From: Shewanella sp. UCD-KL12
GTDB taxonomy: Bacteria; Pseudomonadota; Gammaproteobacteria; Enterobacterales; Shewanellaceae
DNA length: 64,000 nucleotides
Assembly (NCBI RefSeq): GCF_001957125.1
Contig: NZ_MPHJ01000001.1
Coordinates: 30,634 to 94,633 of the forward strand
Direction of reading: 5' to 3'
Shown here piece by piece: positions 16,721 to 27,708 of this stretch. The notes below the pieces were generated by a model. The model did no database searches. It saw only the letters and a program-made list of their open reading frames with translations, and was not told the DNA's origin. Numbering within the stretch: position 1 is the first letter of the stretch; each line of letters begins with the position of its first letter. The position numbers and the translations under genes are program-made.

Positions 16721-16739
16721 TGAATCAAACTGTGATTCA
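16721..16739 (-). promoter_or_regulatory. Operator-like inverted repeat upstream of the cupin gene
   Basis: TGAATCA-N5-TGATTCA, perfect 7-bp arms, placed where a promoter of the cupin gene would be. The binding protein is unknown. Confidence 0.4.
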
Positions 16740-16773
16740 ATATGTTGTATGCAATCTGTCATGAGTTTTATGC

Positions 16774-16801
16774 CAAAAAAAAAGACGCCGGAGCGTCTTT
16801 T
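16774..16801 (-). terminator. Intrinsic terminator after argR
   Basis: On the minus strand AGACGC/GCGTCT with a four-base loop is followed by nine T residues, 81 bases after the argR stop. Confidence 0.88.
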
Positions 16802-16881
16802 AGGGGAGGGGTAACAATAGCGACTTGTTGCTAAGTAGCTAATACTATAGTGATAATCATTAAGGTTCTTATTGGATAGAC

Positions 16882-17352
16882 TTAGTCAGTATAGTTGAAT
16901 AGTGATTTAACAGTTTGTAAGGTGTTATCGATCTCTTGGATGTTAGCCGGAGTGATAAAAATAGTGTCATCACCCGCAATGGTGCCTAAAATCCCCTCGG
17001 GCTTACCTATTGAGTCGAGTAAGCGAGCGATTAACTGAGCGGCTCCAGGACTTGTCCTAACAACGATCATAGCTTGGTTATGGTCAACATCGAGTACTAA
17101 GTTTTTTAGCGGGCTACCAGCCGTAGGAACACCTAGTTCAGCCGGAAGGCAGTACACCATCTCTTGCTTAGCATTTCTGGTTCTAACAGCCCCAAACTTA
17201 CTCAGCATTCTAGAAACTTTAGATTGATTGATATTGCCATATCCTTCAGCTTGAAGGGCTACAACAATTTCACTCTGGGAACCAAAGCGTTCCTCTTTCA
17301 AAATCGACTTAAAGGTCTTAACAAGTTCGTCTTGATTTTTATTTGCTTGCAT
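16882..17352 (-). CDS. argR: Arginine repressor
   Basis: This 156-residue arginine-responsive DNA-binding hexamer controls arginine metabolism. The N-terminal winged helix (residues 1 to about 75) includes [33 protein letters not shown] (in pieces), the ArgR signature. The C-terminal oligomerisation and arginine-binding domain has [14 protein letters not shown] and [11 protein letters not shown], where the double Asp binds arginine. The length equals E. coli ArgR. An ARG-box-like palindrome lies upstream, consistent with autoregulation. It diverges from mdh, the same arrangement as in E. coli. Confidence 0.95.
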   Translation of the reverse strand: MQANKNQDELVKTFKSILKEERFGSQSEIVVALQAEGYGNINQSKVSRMLSKFGAVRTRNAKQEMVYCLPAELGVPTAGSPLKNLVLDVDHNQAMIVVRTSPGAAQLIARLLDSIGKPEGILGTIAGDDTIFITPANIQEIDNTLQTVKSLFNYTD

Positions 17353-17430
17353 AGTTTTTGTATTCTTTTATTCAAAAATCCAGAGTATTTTGAATATCTG
17401 ACGCTTATTTGTCAACAAATACTCGACTTT

Positions 17431-17448
17431 AATGAATAAAAATTCAGG
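17431..17448. promoter_or_regulatory. ARG box in the argR-mdh intergenic region
   Basis: AATGAATAAAAATTCAGG fits the 18-bp ARG-box consensus (AATGAAT, AT-rich centre, ATTCATT) with two or three deviations at the right end. A further half-site TTGAATAT lies near 17385-17400. Placed 80 bases before argR, it suggests autoregulation. Confidence 0.65.
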
Positions 17449-17593
17449 TTGCAATCAGGTTTTTATTGTTATGTAAGATTGGAACACTGCTTGGTGCAGC
17501 CCTTTTAGGGAGAAAGCTAGCATATATAGAGGAGGGTTTATTGGGAAATCAAAGCGATTTTATTAAAGAAGCCCAGCTCCTTTAGAAGAATTA

Positions 17594-17607
17594 TTGATAT
17601 TAATCAA
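17594..17607. promoter_or_regulatory. FNR/EtrA-type box upstream of mdh
   Basis: TTGAT-ATTA-ATCAA is an exact match to the FNR consensus TTGAT-N4-ATCAA. It lies 120 bases before the mdh start. In Shewanella the FNR homologue is EtrA. This predicts oxygen-dependent control of mdh. Confidence 0.6.
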
Positions 17608-17726
17608 AAATTAAATCTAATCAAGACTAAGGGATAATTGAAATTTATTCATTATTCCAGTAATGTTGCGGCATCTGGAAAAGATAGATCTATATCACAA
17701 ATATCCAAGAATTGACGGAGATAACT

Positions 17727-18662
17727 ATGAAAGTTGCTGTACTTGGTGCCGCTGGTGGTATTGGCCAGGCTCTTGCCCTACTATTAAAAACTCAATTGCC
17801 AGCCGGTTCGAAACTATCCCTTTATGATATTGCTCCTGTAACACCTGGTGTTGCCGTTGACCTAAGTCATATCCCTACTGCTGTGGAAGTAAAAGGCTTT
17901 GCTGGACAAGATCCATCAGACGCTCTTGAAGGTGCCGATGTGGTACTTATTTCTGCTGGTGTTGCACGTAAGCCAGGTATGGATCGCTCTGATCTGTTTA
18001 ACATCAACGCGGGTATTGTTAGAAACCTAGTTGAAAAATGTGCTGCAACTTGTCCAAAAGCACTTATTGGAATTATTACAAACCCTGTTAATACTACAGT
18101 GGCAATTGCCGCAGAAGTACTTAAAGCTGCGGGTGTTTATGATAAAAACCGTCTATTCGGTGTAACGACTCTTGATGTTATCCGCTCTGAGACCTTCATT
18201 GCTGAAGCAAAAGGTTTAAATGTTGAAGACGTTAAGCTTAACGTGATCGGCGGACATAGCGGTGTAACGATTCTACCATTACTGTCTCAGGTTGAAGGCG
18301 TAAGCTTCACTGACGAAGAAGTGGCTGCAATGACAACTCGCATTCAGAATGCTGGTACTGAAGTTGTTGAAGCTAAAGCCGGTGGCGGCAGCGCAACATT
18401 ATCTATGGGTCAGGCGGCTTGTCGCTTTGGTCTATCACTTGTTCGCGGTCTTCAAGGCGAAGAGAATGTTGTTGAATGTGCATATGTCGATGGTGGCAGT
18501 GAGCATGCAGAATTCTTCGCTCAGCCTGTTGTGCTTGGCAAAAATGGCGTAGAGAAAGTGCTAGCTTATGGCGATGTTAGCGAGTTCGAAGCTAATGCTC
18601 GTGATGCTATGTTAGACACATTAAAAGCTGATATTAAACTAGGCGTTGAATTCGTTAAATAA
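17727..18662 (+). CDS. mdh: Malate dehydrogenase
   Basis: This 311-residue cytoplasmic enzyme interconverts malate and oxaloacetate with NAD in the TCA cycle. The Rossmann motif is [18 protein letters not shown], the active-site segment is [14 protein letters not shown] with the catalytic His, and substrate-binding Arg residues lie in [14 protein letters not shown]. It matches E. coli Mdh (312) closely. I use ATG 17727, with GGAG seven bases upstream; the frame opens at TTG 17712, which is less likely. A strong terminator follows. Confidence 0.97.
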   Translation: MKVAVLGAAGGIGQALALLLKTQLPAGSKLSLYDIAPVTPGVAVDLSHIPTAVEVKGFAGQDPSDALEGADVVLISAGVARKPGMDRSDLFNINAGIVRNLVEKCAATCPKALIGIITNPVNTTVAIAAEVLKAAGVYDKNRLFGVTTLDVIRSETFIAEAKGLNVEDVKLNVIGGHSGVTILPLLSQVEGVSFTDEEVAAMTTRIQNAGTEVVEAKAGGGSATLSMGQAACRFGLSLVRGLQGEENVVECAYVDGGSEHAEFFAQPVVLGKNGVEKVLAYGDVSEFEANARDAMLDTLKADIKLGVEFVK

Positions 18663-18691
18663 TCACACTTGTGATTTGATTTCACCCTAAC

Positions 18692-18718
18692 AAAAAGGAG
18701 CCTATTGGCTCCTTTTTT
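18692..18718. terminator. Bidirectional terminator between mdh and ispB
   Basis: AAAAAGGAGCC/GGCTCCTTTTTT with a four-base TATT loop; it serves the convergent mdh and ispB. Confidence 0.92.
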
Positions 18719-18752
18719 GATCGTTAACTAGGTTAGCAATAAAAGCTAATGA

Positions 18753-19724
18753 TTAGTGGCTTCTCGCTACCGCTATCTTAGCCAACGAAACCAAGGCTTG
18801 CTTGTATTCACTATCAGGGATGATAGATAAGGCGGCTATTGCCTTTTCAGACTCTTCCATCGCGCGCTGCTCGGTATATTTCAGGGCGCCGCAGTTATGA
18901 AGTGCATTGAGTATTGTTTCAATGTGCTCCGTACCATCGCCTTTCTCAATAGCTTCACGGATGAGCACTTGTTCTGCTTCCGTACCATTCGCTATCGCGT
19001 AGATGAGTGGCAAGGTAGGCTTACCCTCTGCAAGGTCATCACCTATATTCTTGCCTAGCTCTTCTGTTTCAGCAGTGTAATCCAATAGATCATCGGTCAA
19101 CTGGAATGCCGTACCTAGGTACTTACCGTAATCGGCCAGCGCAGTTTGAACTTCGACAGGACTATCGTTAAGTACTCCGGCCAAACGTGTCGCCGCTTCA
19201 AACAACTTAGCTGTTTTACAGTAGATGACACGCATGTAGCTCTCTTCAGTGGTATCGGGGTCGTTACAGTTCATCAACTGTAGTACTTCACCCTCTGCGA
19301 GAACGTTTGTGGCATCAGCGAGCATCTCAAGCACTTGCATGCTGCTGAGCTCTGTCATCATCTGAAATGAACGAGTATATAGAAAGTCGCCAACTAATAC
19401 ACTCGCACTATTGCCAAAAAGTGCGTTGGCCGTCTCTCTGCCTCTGCGAAGCAGTGACTCATCAACGACATCATCATGCAGTAACGATGCTGTATGGATG
19501 AACTCAATTATCGCAGCAAGCTTAAGATGAGCATCACCTTGGTAGTTGATTGCTCTAGCCGCCAAAATAGAGAGCAGGGGACGCATTCTTTTGCCGCCAC
19601 CATTAATGATGTAGAAGCCTAACTGGTTGATCAGGGCTACATCAGATTCAAGTTGTTTATAAATTAGCTTGTTAACATCTTGCATGTCATTTTCAGCTAA
19701 CTGGCGGATGGCATTCAAATCCAT
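18753..19724 (-). CDS. ispB: Octaprenyl diphosphate synthase
   Basis: The 323-residue trans-prenyltransferase extends farnesyl diphosphate with isopentenyl diphosphate to make the quinone side chain. The first Asp-rich motif is LLHDDVVDESLLRRG (DDxxD at 84-88) and the second is QLTDDLLDYTAETEELGKN. GGGKRMRPLL binds diphosphate. The length equals E. coli IspB (323). It diverges from rplU, the conserved arrangement ispB//rplU-rpmA-obgE in gammaproteobacteria. The exact chain length cannot be set by eye. Confidence 0.95.
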   Translation of the reverse strand: MDLNAIRQLAENDMQDVNKLIYKQLESDVALINQLGFYIINGGGKRMRPLLSILAARAINYQGDAHLKLAAIIEFIHTASLLHDDVVDESLLRRGRETANALFGNSASVLVGDFLYTRSFQMMTELSSMQVLEMLADATNVLAEGEVLQLMNCNDPDTTEESYMRVIYCKTAKLFEAATRLAGVLNDSPVEVQTALADYGKYLGTAFQLTDDLLDYTAETEELGKNIGDDLAEGKPTLPLIYAIANGTEAEQVLIREAIEKGDGTEHIETILNALHNCGALKYTEQRAMEESEKAIAALSIIPDSEYKQALVSLAKIAVARSH

Positions 19725-20056
19725 AAATAGACTCTGATTTGTGGGGCTGAATTAACTACAACCCAAATTAAGGCTTATACCTAAACATCGAACAAAAGTC
19801 GCAAGCGTGACAATTGATGAAAGCTGCTTGGGCATATAATGTTATAATTATGAGATTCTACCTAAAAAAGCGCGGTAAGACAGCACTAGAGAGGAATTGT
19901 GGGAGTAATTCCGATCTTTTTTTATTCTTTCTCAATTAGGGCTTGTCAGGTTACGGTTCTTAGCGTAAACTCCGCGACCATTGTCATTAAAGCTTTTATA
20001 GCACCCCTGCCTCAACATATTGAGCCGGCGTGTTAGAATACCGGAGTAAAATAGCT
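19725..20056. promoter_or_regulatory. ispB-rplU divergent region with a likely rplU promoter
   Basis: Two overlapping TATAAT hexamers lie at 19835-19840 and 19843-19848, the first with TTGATG 15 bases upstream. The rplU leader would then be about 200 bases long. At 19893-19923 GGAATT/AATTCC (6 bp) is followed after four bases by T7, a possible weak attenuator. No coding frame was seen. Confidence 0.5.
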
Positions 20057-20368
20057 ATGTACGCTGTTTTTCAAAGTGGCGGTAAGCAACATCGTGTTGC
20101 TGAAGGCCATACATTACGTTTAGAAAAAATTGAAGTTGCTACAGGTGAAACTGTTGAATTTGACCAAGTTCTTTTGGTTGCAGACGGCGAAACTGTACAC
20201 GTAGGTGCCCCTCTAGTATCAGGTGGCGTGGTTAAAGCTGAAGTTATCAGTCACGGTCGTGGCGAGAAGGTAATCATTCAGAAGTTTAACCGTCGTAAGC
20301 ACCACGAAAAGAAGATGGGCCATCGTCAATGGTTCACCGAAGTTAAAATTACAGCTATTAGCGCTTAA
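20057..20368 (+). CDS. rplU: 50S ribosomal protein L21
   Basis: The 103-residue protein begins [17 protein letters not shown], and the basic C-terminal segment [20 protein letters not shown] contains the rRNA-binding L21 signature. The length equals E. coli L21. The frame is open upstream to 20030, but the conserved start is ATG 20057 with GGAG ten bases before it. It forms an operon with rpmA, 15 bases downstream. Confidence 0.98.
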   Translation: MYAVFQSGGKQHRVAEGHTLRLEKIEVATGETVEFDQVLLVADGETVHVGAPLVSGGVVKAEVISHGRGEKVIIQKFNRRKHHEKKMGHRQWFTEVKITAISA

Positions 20369-20380
20369 TTAGGAGTCTAA

Positions 20381-20638
<258 letters not shown>

Positions 20639-20667
20639 TCTTTAGCTCACGCTAAGATTGCTTATTA

Positions 20668-20692
20668 AAGCCCCGCCTTTGGTGGGGCTTTA
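20668..20692 (+). terminator. Intrinsic terminator after rpmA
   Basis: AAAGCCCC/GGGGCTTT stem with a CC/GG extension, a short loop and a modest T-tract. Confidence 0.85.
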
Positions 20693-20757
20693 TTGTTTTA
20701 GTTATTTATAAATTGTTTTTTGGCGACCTTATCCAGAAAGAAGTATAATTCTTTTAG

Positions 20758-21954
<1,197 letters not shown>

Positions 21955-22045
21955 TCAATCTAAGTTCGTTTTCCTTTAGGGAGACGTTATCTAGATATAC
22001 AGTACTATTGGAGTCTTTTTTGAGTTTTTATTCTTCGGGATTGAT

Positions 22046-22807
22046 GTGTACGCAGATACTCAAAACGATATAACTCGGCAAGTCGTCCGAGTTGCTCAAC
22101 TCCTATTAGCCTATGGCGCTGACTCTGAACTTGTTGAAGAGATCAGTCAGCGCTTAGGTTATGCACTGGGATTAGCCAGTGTAGAAATTTCCATCTCCTC
22201 AAATTCCCTCGTGTTAACCAGCCTAGTTCATGGTAGATGTATTACCACTACCCGACGTTTGCGAGAGCATGGCATCAATATGACTATTATCTGTGAACTG
22301 CAAAGGATCTGTTTACTGACAGAACAGGGCCTTTATGGGTTAAATGAGGTCAGGAAACGTGTCTCGCGTATTGAGCCAAGGACTTACCCTAAGCGCTACC
22401 TCGTCCCTATGATTGGTTTATCTTGCGCCAGCTTTTGCCATCTGTTTGGTGGTGATTTAGCGGCAAGTTTGCTGACCTTTATTGCTTCATCTATTGGCAT
22501 GTTTGTCAGGGTATCAATCGCAAAGCATCATTTTAACTTGCTAATCAACTTTGCGGTGACAGCGTTTGTGACTACGCTCATTGCTCAGCTTGGTTACCAT
22601 TTACCGTTTACAGAGACTCCTAAACTTCCGATGGCTGCTAGTGTGCTTATGTTAGTGCCAGGTTTCCCTATGATTAATGCTATCTCTGATATGGTGAAAG
22701 GCCACCTTAATGTTGGGATATCTCGATGGGGGCATGCGACACTCTTAACGGTTTCCTCTGTGATCGGCATTACAATTGCCATGCAAATCGGCGGGCTCTT
22801 TTTATAA
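22046..22807 (+). CDS. yjjP: YjjP-type subunit of the YjjPB (ThrE-like) exporter
   Basis: The protein has 253 residues. The N-terminal cytoplasmic half (RVAQLLLAYGADSELVEEIS, then SVEISISSNSLVLTSLVHGR) is the DUF1212/ThrE domain, and four or five hydrophobic helices follow from about residue 115. The match to E. coli YjjP extends along the sequence, including MAASVLMLVPGFPMINAISD. With YjjB it forms a split ThrE-type exporter; the E. coli pair is linked to succinate export. Translation starts at GTG 22046 with a weak GGGA. It lies 82 bases before yjjB. Confidence 0.9.
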   Translation: MYADTQNDITRQVVRVAQLLLAYGADSELVEEISQRLGYALGLASVEISISSNSLVLTSLVHGRCITTTRRLREHGINMTIICELQRICLLTEQGLYGLNEVRKRVSRIEPRTYPKRYLVPMIGLSCASFCHLFGGDLAASLLTFIASSIGMFVRVSIAKHHFNLLINFAVTAFVTTLIAQLGYHLPFTETPKLPMAASVLMLVPGFPMINAISDMVKGHLNVGISRWGHATLLTVSSVIGITIAMQIGGLFL

Positions 22808-22889
22808 TGCGCCTACTCGTCTCATCTCCAAGGCTTATTCATTTAAATAGAATTTCTATGGCTATAAATATATGTGAGGAGCCTTCAGC

Positions 22890-23357
22890 ATGAATTTAAT
22901 ACTCTCACTGCTTAATGATGCGCTTTTCTCTGCTATTCCTGCCGTGGGCTTTGCTATGGTATTTAACGTACCTAAACGTTTTTTACCTTACTGTGCCTTA
23001 GCGGGGGCTCTTGGCCATAGTTGTCGTACGTTACTGCTGCATGTTGGCTTGCCAATAGAATGGGCGACATTTGTTGCTGCTGCGCTGGTAGGGCTAATCA
23101 CGATAGGGTTTGCTAAGCGCCACTTAGCGCCTCCTTTAATGTATGCTGTTGCTGCTATCATTCCTATGATCCCAGGTACCTACGCATTCAATACTGTTAT
23201 TGCTTTAGTTCAGCTAACAGCACAATCAGAAGTAAGCCCAGAATTAACTTCTGCTGTGATAACGAATGGCCTGAAAACTGTATTTATTCTAGGTGCTCTA
23301 TCGGTGGGGTTAGCAATGCCAAGTCTGCTCTACTTTAGAACAAGAGCTGTTATTTAG
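22890..23357 (+). CDS. yjjB: YjjB-type subunit of the YjjPB (ThrE-like) exporter
   Basis: The 155-residue inner-membrane protein has about four or five helices. VGFAMVFNVPKRFLPYCALAG and IIPMIPGTYAFNTVIAL match the small C-terminal ThrE module (DUF3815-like) found in E. coli YjjB. It needs the adjacent YjjP for function. GAGGAGCC lies before the ATG. The two genes are in the usual order yjjP-yjjB. Confidence 0.9.
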   Translation: MNLILSLLNDALFSAIPAVGFAMVFNVPKRFLPYCALAGALGHSCRTLLLHVGLPIEWATFVAAALVGLITIGFAKRHLAPPLMYAVAAIIPMIPGTYAFNTVIALVQLTAQSEVSPELTSAVITNGLKTVFILGALSVGLAMPSLLYFRTRAVI

Positions 23358-23427
23358 TCTTGTCAGTTGCTACTGGCTAGCACTTACATCTAATTCGCAT
23401 TATTACTTATACACTCCGGAGTTATAA

Positions 23428-23913
23428 ATGAAAATTGCTATGATTGCAGCGATGGCTAACAATCGTGTTATCGGCAAAGATAACCAGATGCCATGGCACC
23501 TTCCTGAAGATCTTAAACATTTTAAAGCGATGACCTTAGGTAAGCCGATAGTGATGGGGCGTAAGACTTTCGAGTCTATTGGCCGTCCGTTACCTGGAAG
23601 GCTAAATATTGTAGTGAGCCGACAAGAAGGCCTTATTATCGATGGGGTAACTTGTGTGACCTCTTTCGAATCAGCTGTTAGTTTTGTAGGGACTGATTGC
23701 GAGGAGCTAGTCGTTATCGGCGGTGGGCAACTTTATGCTTCCTTACTGCCAAAGGCCGATATTCTTTATTTGACTCATATTGAGCTTGATGTTGAAGGTG
23801 ACACCTACTTCCCAGACTGGAATGATGGATCTTGGCAACAAATTAGCCAAGAGATGTCAAAAAATGATAAAGGTTTGGAATATAGCTTTATCAAATTGGT
23901 GAAAAAATGTTAA
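23428..23913 (+). CDS. folA: Dihydrofolate reductase
   Basis: This 161-residue NADPH-dependent enzyme reduces dihydrofolate to tetrahydrofolate. Hallmarks are IAAMANNRVIGKDNQMPWHLPEDL (in two segments, with the substrate-site Asp/Trp region), GKPIVMGRKTFESIGRPLPGRLN (NADPH site) and VIGGGQLYASLLP. The length is close to E. coli FolA (159). GGAG precedes the ATG. Chromosomal, with no sign of a trimethoprim-resistance cassette. In E. coli folA also lies next to apaH; here two genes separate them. Confidence 0.97.
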   Translation: MKIAMIAAMANNRVIGKDNQMPWHLPEDLKHFKAMTLGKPIVMGRKTFESIGRPLPGRLNIVVSRQEGLIIDGVTCVTSFESAVSFVGTDCEELVVIGGGQLYASLLPKADILYLTHIELDVEGDTYFPDWNDGSWQQISQEMSKNDKGLEYSFIKLVKKC

Positions 23914-24013
23914 ATTGTCTCCGTTGTTATGTTTCAGATTCTGGGTGGGGCATATAAAGTATTCTGTTTGATGCTCTACAGTATAAAAATAAATAATAAG
24001 AAAGGAGTATCAG

Positions 24014-24403
24014 ATGCGTCTGTTACCTACGACTATTGCTGCCATTCTCGCAGCGTCGGCTTTTTCACTGCCTGTACAAGCTAATTCGGATCAACTTGCT
24101 GCGAACATCTGTAACTATGTACAGACAGATGATAAAAACCGCTTACGTAAAAAATTAAAAGAGAACCGAGTTAAACTTCGTAATATCTATTCTGGTGTCA
24201 CTTGCGGTGGTGATAGTTTACTTCGCACAGCAATGAAGAGCGGTTCAGATAAAGTCGGTACTTTTGTCGCTAAACGCCTATCTGTCGCCGATCTAAGTGC
24301 CTCAGAAGCAGATGGTAAGACAATTGTCGAGTGGGCCGATGGAAATGGCCATGGTGGAAGTGCTATAACCTCTGCAATTAAAGAGCGTATTGCTGGCGGT
24401 TAA
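24014..24403 (+). CDS. DUF3718 domain-containing secreted protein
   Basis: The 129-residue protein has a cleavable signal peptide (MRLLPTTIAAILAASAFSLPVQA). The mature part has a Cys in ANICNYVQTDDKNRLRKKL and one in YSGVTCGGDSLLRTAM, probably a disulfide, and ends in Gly-rich GNGHGGSA. I recognise the DUF3718 family, small periplasmic proteins of Shewanella and relatives with unknown function. A GAAAGGAG ribosome site precedes it and a strong terminator follows, so it is expressed alone. Confidence 0.82.
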   Translation: MRLLPTTIAAILAASAFSLPVQANSDQLAANICNYVQTDDKNRLRKKLKENRVKLRNIYSGVTCGGDSLLRTAMKSGSDKVGTFVAKRLSVADLSASEADGKTIVEWADGNGHGGSAITSAIKERIAGG

Positions 24404-24426
24404 TAGGCTTATAAAATTGAGATAAT

Positions 24427-24456
24427 AAAAATGCCGGACATCTGTCCGGCATTTTT
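24427..24456 (+). terminator. Intrinsic terminator after the DUF3718 gene
   Basis: AAAAATGCCGGACA/TGTCCGGCATTTTT, a 14-bp stem with a two-base loop. Confidence 0.92.
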
Positions 24457-24524
24457 GTTTTCAACTTTAAACTATCTTCTCTGAAGGTCGTTATTACTTG
24501 TGCATTTACAGAAAACTATTACAT

Positions 24525-24556
24525 AAAAAAGCCAGAGCGAATGCTCTGGCTTTTTT
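24525..24556 (-). terminator. Intrinsic terminator after the chemoreceptor gene
   Basis: AAAAAAGCCAGAGC/GCTCTGGCTTTTTT, a 14-bp stem with a four-base loop, 43 bases past the minus-strand stop; it works in either direction. Confidence 0.92.
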
Positions 24557-24598
24557 AGAGAACGTGAGTTTTATCCTTATAGGAGTAGCCTATTCAGT

Positions 24599-26626
24599 TT
24601 AGACTCTAAACTCTTTAACAGATGCTTGTAGCTCTTCTGCAAGCTGGGCCACCTGATGACTTGATTGAGCCGTTTGATCTGCTCCCGTCGAGGTTTCCTC
24701 AGAAATTGCAGCGATGTGCTCTAACTTTTCAGAAACCTGCTGGCTGACAAGATTTTGCTCTTGGGCCGCATGAGCGATATGTGTGCCTGAGTCATGGGCT
24801 TTATGTACGGCTTCACTGATACTCTCTAGTGCTAAGTTAGCTTGCTCTGTTTTCTCAACACATGAGCTAGCTTGTGTTCTACCAAGCTCCATCACTGAAA
24901 CGGCTTCCTTAGCCCCTTGCTGCAATACTTCAATCATCTGCTGGATCTCTTGTGTTGAGTCCTGTGTGCGAGATGCTAGGCTGCGTACTTCATCTGCAAC
25001 GACTGCAAAGCCTCGGCCTTGCTCACCAGCTCTAGCAGCTTCAATGGCGGCATTAAGTGCGAGTAAGTTAGTCTGCTCAGCAATACCACGAATAACATCG
25101 AGAATAGAGCCTATAGAAGCACTGTCTGAGTGTAGTTTATTAATCACTACACCCGCTTTAGCTACTTCGTCCGCAAGTTGAAGAATTGTCTGCTTATTTT
25201 CATCAGCAATTGAACGCATATGCAGAGCTTCATCATCGGCTTGTTTAATTTGAATCAGCGCATCGTCTGCACTTGTAGTGACCTGTTCTGCACTCGAGCT
25301 TAACTCAGTCGTCGCCGTAGCAACCTGATCAACTTGGCTTTTCTGCTCTTGAATCCCGGCGGTTGTTTGAGCTGTAATTGCTGATGTCTCTTCTGCTGCA
25401 GCTGCTAGCTGATTAGAGCGGTCTAAAATCCCTTGAATAAGTTCTCTTAAACTATCAACGAGTCGGTTACAGTTACGAGAGAGCTCGGCAAACTCATCAT
25501 GACCAGAGTCATCGAGTTTATGGGTTAGGTTACCGGACGCTAAGATATTGAGGGCGTTGTTGACCTTATCGAGAGAGCGCTTCAGTGGGGTGATCACTGC
25601 GATACTGATAGCAATAGCAACCGCAATTGCAATAATGATAAGAATAAAGGTATTTACGCTGGCTGAATCAATGTCATCGATAGCACTTTGACTTACCACT
25701 CGAGAGACTGCTTCAACTTTAGCGGTTAAGGCTTGCATGCTCTCATTGACATGCAGTGCATCCCTGTCGACCTGAGTTAACATGCTTGTGGCTGAAGTCA
25801 TAAAGTTAAGCTGACGGCCTTTCATTGCTTGTAGAGAGCTACTTCCCTCTAGTAGTTTGAATACTTTGCTGGCTTCAAGGTTAATATCGTTCAATAGCCC
25901 TTCGTCAATAACACCATCCCAGTGGCGAGAAACGAATTCAAGTTTATTTCTAGCTTCACTTACAATGAAATCTAACTCTTTCGCGATAGTTTCTTGCTGT
26001 TGTTTACTCTCACTATTGACTAGGTCATAACTAGTGCTAACGATGCCGCTGAAGCTGTTATCAATATTACCAGCTGTTGCAGCGATCTCTTGTTCTGTTG
26101 GATCTTCACTCATCTCAAGATCAATAAGATCCAATAGCAGAGATGCAGTATCATCCGCAGCTAACTCAAGATCCTCTAATTTTATCGATAACTTCTCTTG
26201 AGTAACTAGCGCATTCTCGCGGGTTTTGATCATCTTCTCGCCATTAGAGGAGAAAACTTGGTAGCTTTGGCGAAGATTTGAAACTGCTGTTGAGAACTCT
26301 GCTTGTTTCTGTGCACTAATTATCTGCGCGAGCTCAGTCAGCTCGCTACTGAACTCCTGATCAAGCTTAGTAAGCTGTGAGGTGATTTTAGGTAGTTCAC
26401 TTGACTGACTAGTATGGTAAGCCAGTAAAACTTGTTTCTCCTGCAGAGAAACACCTTGTAGTAGATGGCTTGTAGACTCGAGCGCTGGGATGCTTAGTTC
26501 TTGTAATACTTGAGTACTGGTTTTGAGTTTACTATTGGTTAGTAGCGATGCTGCACCTAATGCAATCAATAATAAGGTGACAACGCTAAATCCGCCAATG
26601 ACTCTCGTGGCGACATTCATCTTCAT
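24599..26626 (-). CDS. Methyl-accepting chemotaxis protein
   Basis: This 675-residue transmembrane chemoreceptor has TM1 at about 8-28, a long helical periplasmic sensor (about 30-320, possibly a helical-bundle type), TM2 at about 325-347 ([17 protein letters not shown]), HAMP at about 348-400, and a cytoplasmic signalling domain. The hairpin tip includes [20 protein letters not shown] and [20 protein letters not shown], the highly conserved CheA/CheW contact. No C-terminal CheR-tethering pentapeptide is seen (the tail is KEFRV). The ligand cannot be predicted. It sits alone between folA and apaH, so it looks inserted into an otherwise conserved region. Confidence 0.93.
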   Translation of the reverse strand: MKMNVATRVIGGFSVVTLLLIALGAASLLTNSKLKTSTQVLQELSIPALESTSHLLQGVSLQEKQVLLAYHTSQSSELPKITSQLTKLDQEFSSELTELAQIISAQKQAEFSTAVSNLRQSYQVFSSNGEKMIKTRENALVTQEKLSIKLEDLELAADDTASLLLDLIDLEMSEDPTEQEIAATAGNIDNSFSGIVSTSYDLVNSESKQQQETIAKELDFIVSEARNKLEFVSRHWDGVIDEGLLNDINLEASKVFKLLEGSSSLQAMKGRQLNFMTSATSMLTQVDRDALHVNESMQALTAKVEAVSRVVSQSAIDDIDSASVNTFILIIIAIAVAIAISIAVITPLKRSLDKVNNALNILASGNLTHKLDDSGHDEFAELSRNCNRLVDSLRELIQGILDRSNQLAAAAEETSAITAQTTAGIQEQKSQVDQVATATTELSSSAEQVTTSADDALIQIKQADDEALHMRSIADENKQTILQLADEVAKAGVVINKLHSDSASIGSILDVIRGIAEQTNLLALNAAIEAARAGEQGRGFAVVADEVRSLASRTQDSTQEIQQMIEVLQQGAKEAVSVMELGRTQASSCVEKTEQANLALESISEAVHKAHDSGTHIAHAAQEQNLVSQQVSEKLEHIAAISEETSTGADQTAQSSHQVAQLAEELQASVKEFRV

Positions 26627-26865
26627 AGGGTACTCCAGTTATTATTATATTTTCCCGTAAATGTTCATCCATCTGTATTTTGATATATTTATCTCGTAGC
26701 CTACTTTCAATCAGCGCGTTTGAAGGGGGAGGTTACTAAATATATTTACAGTTATAAACTGGTTGAACAACAACTCACCCTTATAAAAAAGGTCTTTATA
26801 ATTCAGGGCTTGTCTGGCTGACTAGCGCTTTCATTTTTGTTATATCGGCCAAAACTCACGCTAGT

Positions 26866-27690
26866 TTAACTCTTTTTTAACTTATTTTGGGTAATTTTTT
26901 GGTCTGATTCCAAATGCCATAAGGTCATATGCTCCCCCCAGCAGCAGCCTGTATCGAGCGCATGCATGTTTGCGACCGGCACCTCACCCATAACTGCTGC
27001 CCAGTGTCCGAACACTAAGGTATGGCTAGCAGCAATCTGGTTTTCAACTTCAAACCAAGGAGTAAGTGCTTTATTATCGCAATCTTTCGGTGCCAGTTTA
27101 CAGTCAAAGTCGAGACTCATATCAGGATGTAGGTATCGCATGCGGGTTAATGCATTAATGCAAAATATTTTCCGTTCTAGTTCTGATAAAGCGTTATTCC
27201 ACTTGTTTGAGCCGTTAGTATACATATGAGCGATTAATGATGAGATATAATCAGGCGCACTAAGGGATTGATTGACTAGGCGTGCTTCAGTTCGCAGTTG
27301 GCTAAGATCCCAGTTTGGTGGAATACCCGCGTGGCTCATTATTATATTGTGTTCAGGTAGCTCTTGAATGAGTGGCTGTACCCTAAGCCAGTCTGTGAGT
27401 ACGGATAGATCTGGTGCTTCTAACAATTGAGCTAACTGATCTTTTGGGTTCGCCCGTTTGATTTTCTTTGAAACAGCGAGAAGATGTAGATCGTGATTGC
27501 CTAATGCGACTCTCGCAGAGCCATCAAGGTTTTTAAGATACCTAAGCGTGGGCAAGGAGCCCGGCCCTCTGGCGACTAAGTCACCTACCGCCCAAAGCAT
27601 ATCCGTTGAAGGGTTAAAGGCCACTTTGTTGAGGAGCAGTTGCAGCTCTTCGAAGCAGCCCTGAATATCCCCTACAAAATAATTTGCCAT
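26866..27690 (-). CDS. apaH: Bis(5'-nucleosyl)-tetraphosphatase, symmetrical
   Basis: The 274-residue metallophosphatase hydrolyses Ap4A to two ADP. Metal-site motifs are VGDIQGC, AVGDLVARGPGS, ALGNHDLHLLAV and SHAGIPPNW. The first motif reads GDxQG where the general family has GDxHG; I recall the Gln form in other ApaH proteins. It is the last gene of the lptD-surA-pdxA-rsmA-apaG-apaH series, 18 bases after apaG. The length agrees with E. coli ApaH (280). Confidence 0.95.
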   Translation of the reverse strand: MANYFVGDIQGCFEELQLLLNKVAFNPSTDMLWAVGDLVARGPGSLPTLRYLKNLDGSARVALGNHDLHLLAVSKKIKRANPKDQLAQLLEAPDLSVLTDWLRVQPLIQELPEHNIIMSHAGIPPNWDLSQLRTEARLVNQSLSAPDYISSLIAHMYTNGSNKWNNALSELERKIFCINALTRMRYLHPDMSLDFDCKLAPKDCDNKALTPWFEVENQIAASHTLVFGHWAAVMGEVPVANMHALDTGCCWGEHMTLWHLESDQKITQNKLKKS

Positions 27691-27708
27691 TTGCTACTAG
27701 CCTTAAAT

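Noticed and set aside
24783..25181. 132-codon plus-strand frame antisense to the chemoreceptor gene
   Set aside because: Lies wholly within the conserved signalling domain; Ser/Ala-rich shadow translation with no own ribosome site.
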